In this document: piece after piece, positions 1 to 11,704 of the stretch | How the letters are laid out: each line of letters begins with the position of its first letter | Numbering within the stretch: position 1 is the stretch's first letter | From: Rugalucina vietnamica | Taxonomy: Eukaryota > Mollusca > Bivalvia > Lucinida > Lucinidae | Direction of reading: 5' to 3' | Length of the DNA: 64,000 nt | Assembly (NCBI GenBank): GCA_964017185.1 | Contig: OZ024879.1 | Span: 39,768,383-39,832,382 of the forward strand | Notes under the pieces: model-generated | Told to the model about the DNA's origin: nothing | The model's input: the letters and a program-made list of their open reading frames with translations, nothing else | Databases searched by the model: none | Translations under genes and position numbers: made by a program

Positions 1-560
1 CCGATTGAAAGACATGTCGATTTTGAACTAAGGCTCGGAACATTAGAAATTCGTCGAATTTCAACACACAACAAGACGATTAAAACACTTCCCGCAAGAT
101 GTTCTGTTAAAAGAAAAAGCGTCCATTATTATAGAAATTCCAAATATTCATTTCGACGCCTTCAAAACGCGTTCATCCATTGTTTTTATGACATTTAAAT
201 TTGGTGACGTCAACGTTTCTTCGAACAGTCAACGTTTCTTCGAAGAAACGTCACGTTATCACGTAACGTCGCGCCAATTTTCAGATAAAAACCGAGTATT
301 CTTACGCACTGCTTTTATCGAAGTATAAAGTCTTGCAAACAACCAATCAGAATGTAGGAAATTAGTGAAGTTGGAATTATAGATTATTTATTTGCGTGAA
401 TTGTTGTTTTACATCACAACCAACAGCTATGGTCATGTCGGTGTGTTGCAGCGTTTTATTGTATCTAACATCTTGAATGCACTAACACTCAAAATATATC
501 ATGAATATAACCACAAAATAAGCAACTGAGGCTTATATGTGTGGTTAGTTTGCCTTTATA
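1..560. other. No recognisable gene
   Basis: No ORF, RNA gene or transposon end is recognisable here. The only structure seen is a short direct repeat, GTCAACGTTTCTTCGAA, present twice near 209-245. The second copy runs on into its own complement (TTCGAAGAAACG), so it can fold back. Confidence 0.5.
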
Positions 561-569
561 CACTTTTCC

Positions 570-690
570 TAATGCAAGCTCAGAAAGTCTGAGCGGTTAG
601 CCGGTAATCAATCAGTAGTTATAACGGTTTTTGGATGCACAAGTAGCCCATCTTTTTCCAACGGCCCCAGTTAGAAGCCATATTCCTTCT
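570..690 (+). repeat. Dispersed repeat H, 5' part
   Basis: This stretch resembles 6840-6980, 16800-16885 and, inverted, 12625-12740. Shared words are 'gagcggttagccggtaat', 'gcacaagcagcccatc' and 'ccagttagaagccatattc'. It looks like part of a dispersed retroelement. The first word is A-box-like, so a SINE origin is possible, but no B box was found. Confidence 0.4.
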
Positions 691-948
691 TGGCCTCCCT
701 AAATGCACGATGCATCATTTGGATTTCATAACTGGTGGGCGATAATGGTGTTATAATATAAACGCGAGTCCAAAATGCTCCGACTGAAGTCAGATGAATT
801 TGCGAAGTGCAACCCTTTGCGAACAGCAACCTTGAACAAGATGACCATGATAAATAATAGTTGCATGACAAACACACCTTAATGTTACAAGTTATAGCTA
901 GAAAGCCATTTCTATTGAAAACAACGCATGAAAGATGTATAAGGAAAT

Positions 949-1182
949 GAGCCGCCCCATGGGAAAACCAACAATCTGCATAGGCAAAAACAAAGGCGCA
1001 GATCAGCTTCGCGGTAACCGCGAAGCTGATCAGCGCCTTTGTTTTCGCTACTCGGATAGTACTGTTCCTCTTCAACTTAAATCCGAAATTTCAAGATTCT
1101 AGCCCTGTTCTGTGCTTGTACAGGCCGGTTTGTGTCGGACCTGTTCGGAAACCACATTGTTGGTTTTCCCACGAGGCGGCTC
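949..1182 (-). mobile_element. Family A MITE, copy 1 (TSD AAAT)
   Basis: A 234-bp element with terminal inverted repeats GAGCCGCCCCATGGGAAAAC and GTTTTCCCACGAGGCGGCTC, flanked by the direct repeat AAAT (945-948 and 1183-1186). Inside is a 30-bp-arm palindrome containing CAAAGGCGCAGATCAGC and its complement, centred on CGCGGTAACCGCG. No coding capacity, so it must be moved by another element's transposase. A 4-bp A/T duplication is compatible with Sola1-, Chapaev- or Ginger-type transposases; I cannot choose among them. Confidence 0.85.
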
Positions 1183-1228
1183 AAATGATAACAATTTCTT
1201 GTCTAGTTCTTGCTCAATGAATCGCGTG

Positions 1229-1290
1229 TCATTTGAGCCGCCTCGTGGGAAAACCAACAATGTGGTTTCCGAACAGGTCCGAAACTTACA
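1229..1290 (+). mobile_element. Family A MITE, terminal fragment
   Basis: A 5' end piece of family A starting at GAGCCGCC (1235) and stopping near 1283. It is an exact inverted copy of the adjacent right end of copy 1 (1135-1188). The two form a perfect 54-bp inverted repeat around a 40-bp spacer. Confidence 0.8.
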
Positions 1291-1504
1291 CATAAAGAGT
1301 CCATAATACAATCACTCTGGATTACGATGTTGCCTTCTGTAATTGCGCGCATGTGGGCCGGTCTTCATTTCTATGATACTTCTTACTCAAAACTATTCAG
1401 TTAAAATGGTTAGTGATCTCTCCCGTATGTTTCTTTGCCCAATTCGGTTCAACTTTTGTCTTGGTTGGAATTTAAGTTTTAGTTGTACATTTTTATGGTT
1501 CTGT

Positions 1505-1700
1505 TCTTACCATTAGTCAAACCATATATACATCTATAAGGCTTAGTTGTTGATTTGTTGGGTTGTATTCTAATGAATAAACCACTTTTTGGATGTGTTA
1601 GGTTGATTTCCTATAATCCGGAGACAACGTCCCGACATAGTCATAGCTTTTGACCAAGGCGCAAAGCATCAATGCAAACAACCAACTTATTGATACATGG
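1505..1700 (+). repeat. Dispersed repeat H, 3' part
   Basis: Contains 'ggagacaacgtcccgacatag', a variant of a phrase (ggaggcaacgtcccgacatgacc) that recurs near 12850, 27130 and 42785, each time followed by 'agcatcaatacaaaca'-like sequence. In two places (near 30.0 and 42.7 kb) an H copy is followed by repeat J, so H and J may belong to one larger element. Function unknown. Confidence 0.4.
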
Positions 1701-3205
1701 TTAATATGAAATCTGAGTGTACACATAACACTCATTTTCCATTTTTCTCTGTTGTGACGTCATGTACGGATAGTTCCTTTACATTTAATATTATGCACTT
1801 ATGCCACCTATGTGTGGTTTGTTTCAATTGTATGAATAAAATTTCTTGTCTTGTCTTGTACGGAGGGGTAAGCCAGATGAGAAGATGCAACAAAATAAAG
1901 AATGATTGGTCTAACAATAATACCTGGTTTCAGTATCGCGAATTTCATTCCATGCCTCTATTCACCGTTCATCCAGATACAACAAACGCGGAAAGGTCTT
2001 CCAAATGCGGATATAAACAATTGTATCTCAGGAATACACAAGGTTAGTAAACATAAACAAATAGATTTAAATTGTTCCTATGTAAAATGTGTTCATGCAG
2101 AGCTGATACGAAATGGTTTATCTTCAGTATGGTACAGTATCATAACAAAAGATTTGTGTAAACTATAGATACAAGCGATATTAATTCTTAAATCATTATT
2201 TTTTCGCCTAGTTCCCGATTCTTTTCATATTTGTAGAATTCATTTGTTTTGTTTCGTGCAAATTTCTCTTCAAAACTAATTTTCGACATCTATGGAATAT
2301 ATTTATACCATGCATCAAACTGGAAAAGTTTGTTTTGGTATCGATATCCATGTTTAAAAATCAGCCTTGTTTACTAAAAGGTACAACTTACCACGGACGT
2401 TGATACTACACAAAGCGGATGGTCCACATAATTTGGGTAAAACAAACACGGAATAGAAAATCCGGTTTTAAGGTCTAAACCACTGCCAGAACGTTTTCTA
2501 ATTAGAATACAATGAATAATCTAGACTTTTTTTTATCAAGTAAACGTGCTATAAATGCATCCAGTTGGCAATTTGGTCGGTTATTCACTTGATATATGGT
2601 CGAATTCGGGGGTGGCATTTTAACATATAAGACCATATTATAATCTATCTGCTAACAGTTATTTTCTATGAATGATTATTTCGTAGACACATATTAACGA
2701 TATATACACCTGTAAAGGTATTTATATGTTTGTGTTGTGAATAAACATCCCGGTTAACGACGTTTCAGCCGTGTCAGGAAGGAGCCGTTGCTTCCTGGGT
2801 GCTAACCAGTTGTAAGGAAATTCAAATGTCTTGCTCAAAAACAAAACCCTGGCGTCAGCGTGCACCCCGCACCCCCCCCCCCTGACCTCGCCGGATAAGG
2901 AGTCAAATATGCCACGTTAACGTTTTAGTTCTTTACTTGCGTACAGGATCAACGTTTACATGGATAAGAACTCTATAAGATCTGCTTTCGCTCTAATCCT
3001 TTTCGTCATGAGCCGTTAGCCAATGTATGTTTATATGTTATTTGTGAATCTGAATTAAATATGTTTAAACTAAAACTACAGGATCAACAGCCAAGGTCAT
3101 ATAGATAAGGTCAGTCATTATTTTCACACCAAAAGCCTTCCAGAGGCATGGTAACGAGTTCTTTCTGCACATTTATTTCACCAATAATAACTGCTTTTCT
3201 TCAAT
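1701..3205. other. No recognisable gene
   Basis: No coding region or transposon end was identified. A cytosine run lies near 2865-2882. Three short overlapping ORFs (1697-2168) show no family signal or splice context and are probably chance. Confidence 0.4.
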
Positions 3206-3207
3206 CT

Positions 3208-3885
3208 ACGTAGTCTACAGACCTCACTACGTCTTCACTGCGTACGCGCTGCGACCATCAGGTTGTTGAAACGACCATTTCACGCTACTCGCACGTCCTA
3301 AACACGCCCTAGAAGACTGGGTGCGTTCATATGGTCGCTGAGAACACTTAAAAAATTAAAAGTTCCGAAGTGTTCTAAAATGTTGACAATAGTTTCAAAG
3401 AAAGAAAATATTGCTAATTAGTGATTAAATTATGCCGCATATGATAAGATATGTGTTAAACATTTTTCTCTAATATGAAAATAGCAACACGCGATTGCCG
3501 AAATTATGTGCAGTACAAACGCGCGCTATGTCGTATGACGTAAACATAAATGATAGCATACACGAACTTTGTTTCCCAACACTGTGTTAGAACGTGCTGA
3601 GAGCGTAGTACGCGCGTGGCGTGAACTGCTTCGTCCTCGTGAGGACGTTGTAAGGAGGTAGTGGAAACGGGATGAGCTTGGTGAGCGCGTGGTGAGACCT
3701 AGTGGAAACGTGAAGGACTAGTAAGGACGTAGTGCAGACGTATTTAAGGACGTGATGAGGACGAAGTATAGACTTAATACCCCCAAATTGTCATTTTTAC
3801 CCCGTCCGCGCCACTTCCTTGAATTGATTAGGACGTAGTAAGGACGTGGCGAGAACGTGGTCCAGTGTAGACGTAATATTAGGCT
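3208..3885. mobile_element. Iteron-rich element (GACGTAGT/GACGTGG)
   Basis: The two sides carry opposite-strand versions of one short word. The left side has 'cctcactacgtcttcactgcgtac'-like sequence. The right side has repeated 'aaggacgtagt', 'gaggacgtggtgagaacg' and 'gtggaaacg'. This subterminal-iteron layout is typical of non-autonomous DNA transposons. Exact ends and target duplication were not found. It abuts repeat D1. Confidence 0.45.
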
Positions 3886-3890
3886 TTTTA

Positions 3891-4316
3891 GATCACCTGA
3901 GCCGAAGGCTCACAGGTGAGCTTATAGTATACCCATTCTCCGTCGTCCGTCGTTGTCGTCGTCGTCGTCCACACTTTTCATACATCTTCTTCTCTGAAAC
4001 CGCTCGGCCAATCAAAGCCAAACTTCATGTGGAGCATCCTTAGGGAGGGGGAACGAAAGTTTGTATAAATGGTCATTGTCACATGACCAAGATGGCCGCC
4101 ATGGCTATAAATAGCAAAAACCTTATAAATCTTTTTTTCAGAGCCGGTCGACCTATGATTTTGAAACTTTGCTTTAAGCATCAGTGAGTGGAGCTCTAAA
4201 AAAGTTTGTAAAAATCATAACTCCGAGATGACCTTGACCTATTTCTATGGCAAGATCAGCTAAAGTCGCATATCCAAGATCTTAGGTGAGCGTTTACAGG
4301 ACCGTTGGTCCTCTAG
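3891..4316 (+). mobile_element. Family D element, copy D1 (single unit)
   Basis: Starts with a hairpin, TCACCTGAGCC-gaa-GGCTCACAGGTGA, followed by a CGTCGTCC microsatellite. It carries one ~400-bp core ('cttcttctctgaaaccgctcggcc', 'gaccaagatggccgcc'). It ends with AGGTGAGCG and a second hairpin, AGGACCGTTGGTCCT. The layout resembles bivalve pearl/Helitron-like elements (core repeat plus GTCC microsatellite). That class assignment is from general knowledge, not shown here. Confidence 0.65.
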
Positions 4317-4319
4317 TAA

Positions 4320-5810
4320 TTGTCAAATTTATAGAAAGGAAACAAAGACACGGACAGCTTCTCGGTTAACATGCAGCTGATATGGGCCTATCATTCTATA
4401 CAACATGTTAACACGGTTTCCTAATGTCGTGGACAAAGCTTAGTCAAAGTGCTCATCCACATTCCTTGTGGTTTGATCACGCCATATTTAACCATAATTG
4501 GTCTTAAACCAACCATCTATGGACTCTAAACCATACCAAAATTGCCTTAAACGAAGACTACAGCCAGTTTTCCCTAAAATAAGACAAGAATTTGGTTTTT
4601 ATTATCCGTGTTTGTTGCACCGAATGATCCGAGTTTGTTTCACCTGCTTGAGAATTTGAACCGTGGTATGTTGCACCATATACCATGAGAGTGCCGAATT
4701 TCAAATAGTTCTTATTCTGTTTCTATAATTTTGTGTGGGTTCTTGTAACGGCAACAGTTGAAGCGATCCCCGATCCTCCGAAAAACATCAATTTTGTCAT
4801 ATTTTCGTGCTTTAATAATGATTTACAGACATTCTTACCAAGATTTTTCTCTTTTCGTGCATCCAAGTCAGATTTAGAAGCCTATATTTCTCCAACTAAT
4901 AGAATTTATGTGACAGAGTTTTAGGTAAACACTTGCAAAGTTGTGTACTTTTTCATAGTTTGTCAAACAAAAATCAACTCAGCCGATATTCTTTATAATT
5001 AAAGATAATTAATACTCCCTCTGTTTCCAGCCGTTCAAAATACTATTGTTTATATCCGCGTTTGGAAGACCTTTCCGCGTTTGTTGTATCTGGAAGAACG
5101 GTGTGCTATTTGATATAGTCTAGCGATACAGATGTGCAGTAATATCCAATACGCGATAACTACGAACCAACCGAGTTTCACAGCCAACGCAGCTTCATTT
5201 TTTCCTCTCAATTTTTTTAAATTATCTGACAACTTTTGTGCCCGATCAGCATCAAAATGACTCAAAAATCTGTTTGTCTTATCAAATTCGAGGTGTTAGT
5301 GCGCATGCGTGGGGACATGCCTTAGGGCTCGAGATTTTTCAAAACATTACAAACATTTAAAATCTTCGAAAATCGCTGAATGAGTAAATGGTAATTTCCA
5401 TGCTGAAACCTACGGCTTAATGCCAGATTTATCGCCATTGATTTCCGGTACCTGTAAATTGGTTGTTTTAGGCGTTCAACGTCACTTAGTCGACGTCACT
5501 GCAAAAGGCAATTGTATGCTTTATTTTGTGCCGGCAACCTAGCTGTTTCAGTGACTAAAGTGTATTGCGTTTATGGGAAATTCGTCTTTCACTGTGTTTC
5601 ACTGCTAACGAATTCGGTAGTCTAGACAGTTTATCAAGAAAGTCATCAAAATCGCTGATGTCCTTCGTTTTTTAAAATGTCCTACGCCATTGTAGCGAAC
5701 GAAAAAAGTCTGACGGCTGATTTTCACAGGTCGTCTCTGAAGATGGTTGGGCTACATGGGGTTGGAATTTCCGATGAATTGACTGACCTACAAAACGTTA
5801 TTCTTTTCTA
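4320..5810. other. No recognisable gene
   Basis: AT-rich sequence with no ORF of interest and no recognised repeat. The small ORFs at 4733-4924 (+) and 5050-5265 (-) have no visible motif. Confidence 0.4.
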
Positions 5811-5816
5811 ATAGCA

Positions 5817-6191
5817 AATTTTTATTTGCTATTACTGCAGCTGGTGTTGTGCCGTGTGGCGGCCCTAAAAAGTCTCCCCGTACATCATCCATAGTGCAGG
5901 TTATATTTTCTTTTTGGTCCTTTGAGATCAGCGAAGATATTGTGAGAACTCAGAAATTTTTTATCGGTTTAGATTCATTTTCTAGCCAATGTTTAATATA
6001 TTTGGCCCCATTTAGATAACACCAGTCTTTGTTGAAAGTTGCAAAATTTCAGTAATTCTCTTTGGCTCCATGTTGCCAAATCTAAAGGGTCACTGACGAG
6101 ACTTCAATAGTCGAAACCGCGGTATGGCCCATCACCTTTTCTCATTAATGTGTTCACTGCTCTTAAAGGATCTCAGTTTTAATTCTTATTT
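5817..6191 (+). mobile_element. Family C hammerhead-bearing repeat, copy C1
   Basis: About 375 bp, matching C2 (16883-17285) along its length ('ctgcagctggtgttgtgccg', 'tctccccgtacatcatcc', 'ctcttaaaggatctcag'). It carries a complete hammerhead ribozyme at 6087-6130 about 60 bp from its right end. It has no ORF. The size, lack of coding capacity and single ribozyme fit the non-autonomous 'retrozyme' class reported from invertebrates, whose transcripts self-cleave and circularise. Mobilisation by LINE or Penelope-like machinery is inference. Confidence 0.75.
6087..6130 (+). ncRNA. Type-I hammerhead ribozyme (in C1)
   Basis: All core parts are in order. Stem I 5' strand is GGGTCA (6087-6092); core CTGACGA (6093-6099, fits CUGANGA); stem II is GACT-tcaat-AGTC (6100-6112); GAAA (6113-6116); stem III is CCGCGG (6117-6122); UA precedes the predicted cleavage site after 6124; stem I 3' strand is TGGCCC (6125-6130). 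Stem I pairs over six positions: five Watson-Crick pairs and one G-U. Stem III is self-complementary and too short to close alone, as in known hammerheads that work best as dimers. Confidence 0.85.
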
Positions 6192-7495
6192 AAACTTTAA
6201 TGAAGAATTTCGTTGGCCGTGGAACTCTTTATATATATATTAAAAGCACAAACGTTTCTGTTCTACTACGCCATCGAGGAAAACAGTTTTCACTTGTATG
6301 GAGGAAAACAGTTTTCACTTGTTTTATTCACTTGCACTTTTGGAATTGTACGGATTTCATTTATCTTCAAAACACATAGGAAGACTTTCAGGAATTGTTT
6401 CGAATTTACCCTGCACTCACAGTGATAGAAAAGTTCCAATCATACTGAAACTTGAAGCCATTTTGCTATTACATTTGTCAGTTTACATTGACTGATGCTT
6501 TTCATATTACACCGATTTTATTGTAATGACGCTTTATCCGTAACAGTATCTGTTCTTGACGTAATAAATGAATGATTTGTCCAAAACACGATTTAGATGA
6601 CTTATTGCACATAACAGCTCCAAATGAAGACAGAGATAAAAGCAAAATGACTGAGACATACCGGATGAAAATCACTCTAACGGTTTTTTTTTCGGTATTA
6701 ACTTCGAACACCGTATTAATTTATTTGAGTTTTGGTTTAGCGCTTTGATCGTTGCCTCCATATCATGGGACCTCTAAGCAAATTAGAATGTCATGGCACT
6801 CCACGTATGCTTGAAAATATAATGGCTGGGTGGACTTGAACCGTTTTTCCTGGACAGGCCCTGACCTTCTTGGCGGTGAACAAGTAATCAGATGGCCAGC
6901 CAGCAGTTTATAAGCTTTGACTGGAGGCAACAGCAGCCCATCTATTTCTCACAGTCCCAAAGTGTGGGACCCATATTCTTACCCGACTATTCTTGAACTT
7001 CGGATCGAGAAGTATGGATTCGAACACTAACGATGGGATTGAACCATTTGAGCAAAACGCATTACACTACCCTGTAGTAATGGTTGATAGCCGGGCTGCT
7101 GTGGTTTCGTGCCGTCATTACTCTACTCCAGGGTCAAGATGGATGAAATACTTTAGCGCTTCATGCATTATGAAACGGACTATTCCTGGTCCAAAATGAT
7201 CAAATGAAACGCGTGGGTTATTTGTTACACAAATGGAATTCTGTGATTGTTAATCTGATGTGTAACTGACATTTGATATGCTTCTCAGACAAACCGTCAG
7301 GAACATAACCGAATTAAATTGTTTGCGAAGTACGGATCACTTCAGAAAGCGAAAACGAAAACGATAATGTCTGTTGTTGGCTGTTGCAATTATTTTGGAT
7401 GACTTCTTCGGACTTACCAATAATACATTAGTTTACAGTCTGTGAACGAGTGTTTTGAATAAGCTGACGGGAATTCAGTTTTATTTATTTTTGCA
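6192..7495. other. No gene; repeat H piece at 6840-6980
   Basis: The stretch 6840-6980 matches the H repeat ('aagctttgactggaggcaacagcagcccatct', a relative of 570-690). No coding region is supported in the remainder. A short direct repeat, GGAAAACAGTTTTCACTTG, occurs twice near 6279 and 6303. Confidence 0.4.
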
Positions 7496-7499
7496 TCGT

Positions 7500-7775
7500 C
7501 AAAATTTTGCGGCGACGGAATTGCGACAGGTTAGCGATGATTTTGCGACGGGTTGTTGAATATTGTGTAACATTTTTGAAATTAAAGGTATGTTTAGCGA
7601 TCTGTTGGCGACAATCTCGCGACACACAAAAAGTCCTTACCCACAATTGTCATATTGTACGACAATTCGTGACTCATTTCCCAAAACTTTCGCGAGTAAT
7701 TTGCATGCCAGTGAGATACTTATCGTTATCCCGAAACAGTCGCCAAATATTCAAGTGTCGGTCGCTTTCCATTGT
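7500..7775. repeat. Iterated GCGAC/GTCGC words
   Basis: The words 'ttgcggcgac', 'ttgcgacagg', 'ttgcgacggg', 'gttggcgaca', 'tctcgcgaca' and 'cagtcgcc' recur within 270 bp in both orientations. This resembles transposon subterminal iterons. Ends were not identified. The ORFs here (7507-7785, 7563-7778) are by-products. Confidence 0.3.
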
Positions 7776-7779
7776 TAAA

Positions 7780-8334
7780 TACTAGCTTAGAAGCAGAAGA
7801 AGCATGAGCGGCACGCCTAAACTATGATGTCTGGGACGTTAAACAGCAACTCTAAACCGATCGTTATCTGCGTTTTATTACAAGTGAGTATTTCTCAACA
7901 TTCACGCGTGCAATACATACTTAAATATGTACGCGTCGACAGCATGTCAGCAAAGTAAAATGCCATGAGAGTAAAATCCTTTGTATTAAAAGTACGAACT
8001 CGATACGTCCCAGCGGTACCATATGTATGAATATATAGCTTTATTTATCGCATGCTGCCTACGCTAATGGTATTGTTGCCGTGACATGTAGAATTAGAGT
8101 CAACCAACGGCGTTTTATTATTCATTATAGTTGTGATTTCAGTCTGAATGTTCTTTTTCTTTGTCATAATTACCATTAAGCTACAAAGACGGACAACATA
8201 CATACAAATTGTTTAGCAAATTGTGTCAATTGTATCTTCACCAAACACATGATTATTGAGTATGCTATTGTAAATAAAAATTGCAATAGTTGTCAAATAT
8301 ACATGGAAAGCAATATGATCTGTTCTTTGAGTCT
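7780..8334. other. No recognisable gene
   Basis: No ORF, repeat family or RNA signal was recognised. Confidence 0.4.
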
Positions 8335-8335
8335 C

Positions 8336-9575
8336 AATGAGGGTCTGGATGGGGGTCCTGGTATTCACTAATCACTAAAAAATTAGCCATTTATTCACTA
8401 TCATTAAAATTTTGGCTTATTCATTTAAATAAGCTCGATTATTCATTAAAGTATGACAATTACTAGTCACGTCTTCTTCACCCAGCTAATATCCATAAGC
8501 AAATAGGTGTTTCCCACCTAAGGCATCCCTTATCTCAAGCCACAAGTTCTATTATATTAAATTGTAGACTGCTGAGTGCAACCATGATATTAATATATTG
8601 AGAGAAGCATAATGATATACTCTGCTAGACCACAAAGCCTTGAATAGAAACTTTCCGAAATAGCAAATCCCCTTTTAAATCTGTTGGGAGTATAATTCCT
8701 TCCACCTTAAATATCTTTCTCTTCAATTATGAACACCAACATGACCAAAGGTTAAAATAAAATGCTGTTGTTTTTATTTAGTTAACTGGTGTACTACATG
8801 TATGAGATGTATGGATTTGTGCTTGTGCCTGATTGTATAAAACATTTTAATAATGTCTTAAATTCGAATATGTAGCACCATATAAATTGCCAGATAGATT
8901 TGCATTAACGTTCTTAGTTCTGCCTTGTTTCTGATTGCAAAAGACACTATAACTATGTTCTGTCATGCAAAAAAGCAAGATGCTGTACATCCACAGAAAA
9001 GATTATCATTATAGGATTGGAAAATACATAATAAGGACAAAGTGGGGTAATAGAATAAAAAGAAAATACATATACATGTACATAAGCAAACACAACATTC
9101 AAATAGTATCTGGCTCAGTAAACATCCAGAATGATTTATTTTTCTCTGCCTTCAAATGACACATTTTTTTACAATAGGTCCGTGATGTGAACTCCTACAT
9201 GCTTGGCTTCCAGACATATGTTTTTTCCAAACATTCAAGGATTTCTGAAATATGAATACAACATATGAACTAAATCGGGTCTGGGGGCGTCCAGACCCCA
9301 GAAAAAAATGAAATTCTGGAATGTCAGGGAGGCCATCTTAGACAATTCCATAGCCAAAATTTAGCATATTCATTATTCTTTAAAATGTTATTATTCACTA
9401 TTCATTATATTACTCTGCTATTCATTAAAACATTACTGTAACATTTATTCATTATTCTTTAGGACCTCATTATTCCACTGATCATTAATTTTTTTTTTGC
9501 TCTTTATTCACTCTCATTAAAAATTTTAGGCCATTAGTCATTCATTATTATACCCCACCCAGACACTCCTCAATT
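8336..9575. mobile_element. Element with ATTCATTA iterons
   Basis: Left end 'gagggtctggatggggg' and right end 'accccacccagacactcctc' are inverted relatives. Both ends carry dense 'attcattatt'/'cactatcatt' iterons (8370-8455 and 9368-9560). A hairpin GGGTCTGG-ggcgt-CCAGACCC sits at 9277-9300. The interior has no convincing ORF. Probably a non-autonomous DNA transposon of about 1.24 kb; no target duplication was found. Confidence 0.5.
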
Positions 9576-9640
9576 CTTCAGTGCTCTCATCTAAAGCCAC
9601 TGAAGAATTCAATGCTCTTGGTCCAGAGGTATGCGTTTAT

Positions 9641-11314
9641 AGCTCACCTGAGCCGAAGGCTCACAAGGTGAGCTAATAGGATAGCCATGATCCGGCGTCC
9701 GTCCGTCCGTCGTCCGTCCGTCGTCGTCCACAATTTCAAAGATCTTCTTCTCTAAAACCGCTTGGCCGATCTAGTTGAAATTTTATGTGGAGCCTCTTTG
9801 GGTAGTGGCATTTCAAGTTTGATCGCGAAATCCAGGTCACATGACCAAGATGGCCGCCACGCCCATATATGGTAAAAACCCTTCAAAAATCTTCTTCTCC
9901 AGAACCGGTGGGCTGATTTCCACGAAACTTGGCATGTAGCATCGGAGACCTCAGCCCATAAAAGTTTGATAAAATGATGACCCTTGGATGACCTTGACCT
10001 ATTTTACGGCAAGGTCAAATTTTGAAACATAGGCTTTTACATAGGAAAAAGTGAAAACTATGGAATTTTTTGAAAACTGTTGCAGCCTGAGGCCTGAAAA
10101 GTGGTAGATGCAAACAACTAATGGAGTAGATGAAGGTATGTGATTAATATAGGTCAAGGTCATCTCTTGACCTTGGCCAGTCTGTTGTCCATAAACAGTT
10201 TTCAAAGATCTTCTTCTCTGAAACTGCGCGGCCAATCAAAGTGAAATTTTATGTGGAGCATCCATGGGTAGGGGAGACGAAAGTTTGATCGCGAAATCCA
10301 GGTCACATGACCAAGATGGCCGCCACGCCCATATATGGTTAAAACCACTCAAAAATCTTCTTCTCCAGAACCGGTGGGCCGATTTCCACGAAACTTTGTA
10401 TGTACTATCGGGGACCTCAGCCCATCATAGTTTGATAAAATGATGACCCTTGGATGACCTTGAATTATTTTACGGCAAGGTCAAATTTGGAAACATAGGC
10501 TTTTACATAGGAAGAAGTGAAAACTATGGATTTTTTGAAAACTATTGCAGCCTGAGGCCTGAAAAGTGGTAGATGCAAACAACTAATGGAGTAGATGAAG
10601 GTATGTGATTAAAATATAGGTCAAGGTCATCTCTTGACCTTGGCCAGTCTGTTGTCCATACACACTTTTCAAAGATCTTCTTCTCTGAAACTGCTTGGCA
10701 AATCAAAGTGAAATTTTATGTGGAGCATCCATGGGTAGGGGAGACGAAAGTTTGATCGCGAAATCCAGGTTACATGACCAAGATGGCCGCCACGCCCATA
10801 TATGGTAAAAACCTTTCAAAAATCTTCTTCTCCAGAACCGGCAGGCCAATTTTCATGAAACTTGGTATGTAGCATTTGAGACTCCAGCCCATCATAGTTT
10901 GTTGAAATGATGACCCTATGATGACCTTGACCTATTTTACGGCAAGGTCAATTTTGGAAACATAGGCTTTCACATGGGAAAAGGTGAAAACAAACTGTTG
11001 CAGCCTGAGACCTGAAAGTTGCTAGATGCAGACAACTAATGGAGTCAATGAAGGTAAGTAATTAATGAAGGCCAAGGTCATGTCTTGACCTTGGCCCAAG
11101 GTCATTTAAATATCAAAATTAAAATTATGGGTTTCTCAGAAATCACTGGGTTTGGAAACTATTGCAGCCTGAGACCTGAAACTTTGCAGATGCAGACAAC
11201 TTATGAAGTCAATAAAGGTATGTGAGTATTCAAGGTCAAGGTCATTTCATTATGACTTAATACTCCAAGATCAGGCTTCAGGTGAGCGTTGTTAGGACCA
11301 ATGGTCCTCTGGTA
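9641..11314 (+). mobile_element. Family D element, copy D2, three 467-bp units
   Basis: Begins with the hairpin GCTCACCTGAGCC-gaa-GGCTCACAAGGTGAGC, then a CGTCC microsatellite (9687-9730). Tandem units follow, starting at 9734, 10201 and 10668 (period 467); each contains 'ttcaaagatcttcttctc' and 'ccaagatggccgccacgccc'. It ends with CAGGTGAGCG and the hairpin AGGACCaATGGTCCT. The 9999-10235 (-) ORF is a by-product of the tandem units. Confidence 0.7.
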
Positions 11315-11704
11315 ATATGCCTCTATTCAGCTTCTTGTAAATAGCTTTAATGTCCTATCCCGAATTTAGCCACAAACCCCACACCTGGGGTAATGATCAG
11401 AAAATAATCGACTCAGTATGTCAAGAACGAAAGAATAAAGAAAGGAAAGAAAGAAACCACGGTATGGGTTCCAATTTCGCAATAAGGTTTTGCTGTTCCA
11501 TTTATATTTTACCATGTCTAGTTAAGTAATAATTTCAAATGACAGAGGTACGAGAGCCGCGTTTAGAATGCCATTCTGAAAAACCAAAAAAAAAAAAAGA
11601 TTTTCTGAAATCGGCAGTGGTGTTCAATACACCACTTTCGGAAAGCTCTCTAGAGTAATGATTAACACACAGAAAGTAGTGGGTGTTCAAAGTTACTATA
11701 AATT

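Noticed and set aside
671-1311. ORFs of 134, 70 and 64 residues near the left edge
   Set aside because: They run through family A inverted repeats and their palindromes; the translated text (e.g. TTLLVFPRGGSN) recurs at every family A copy on either strand.
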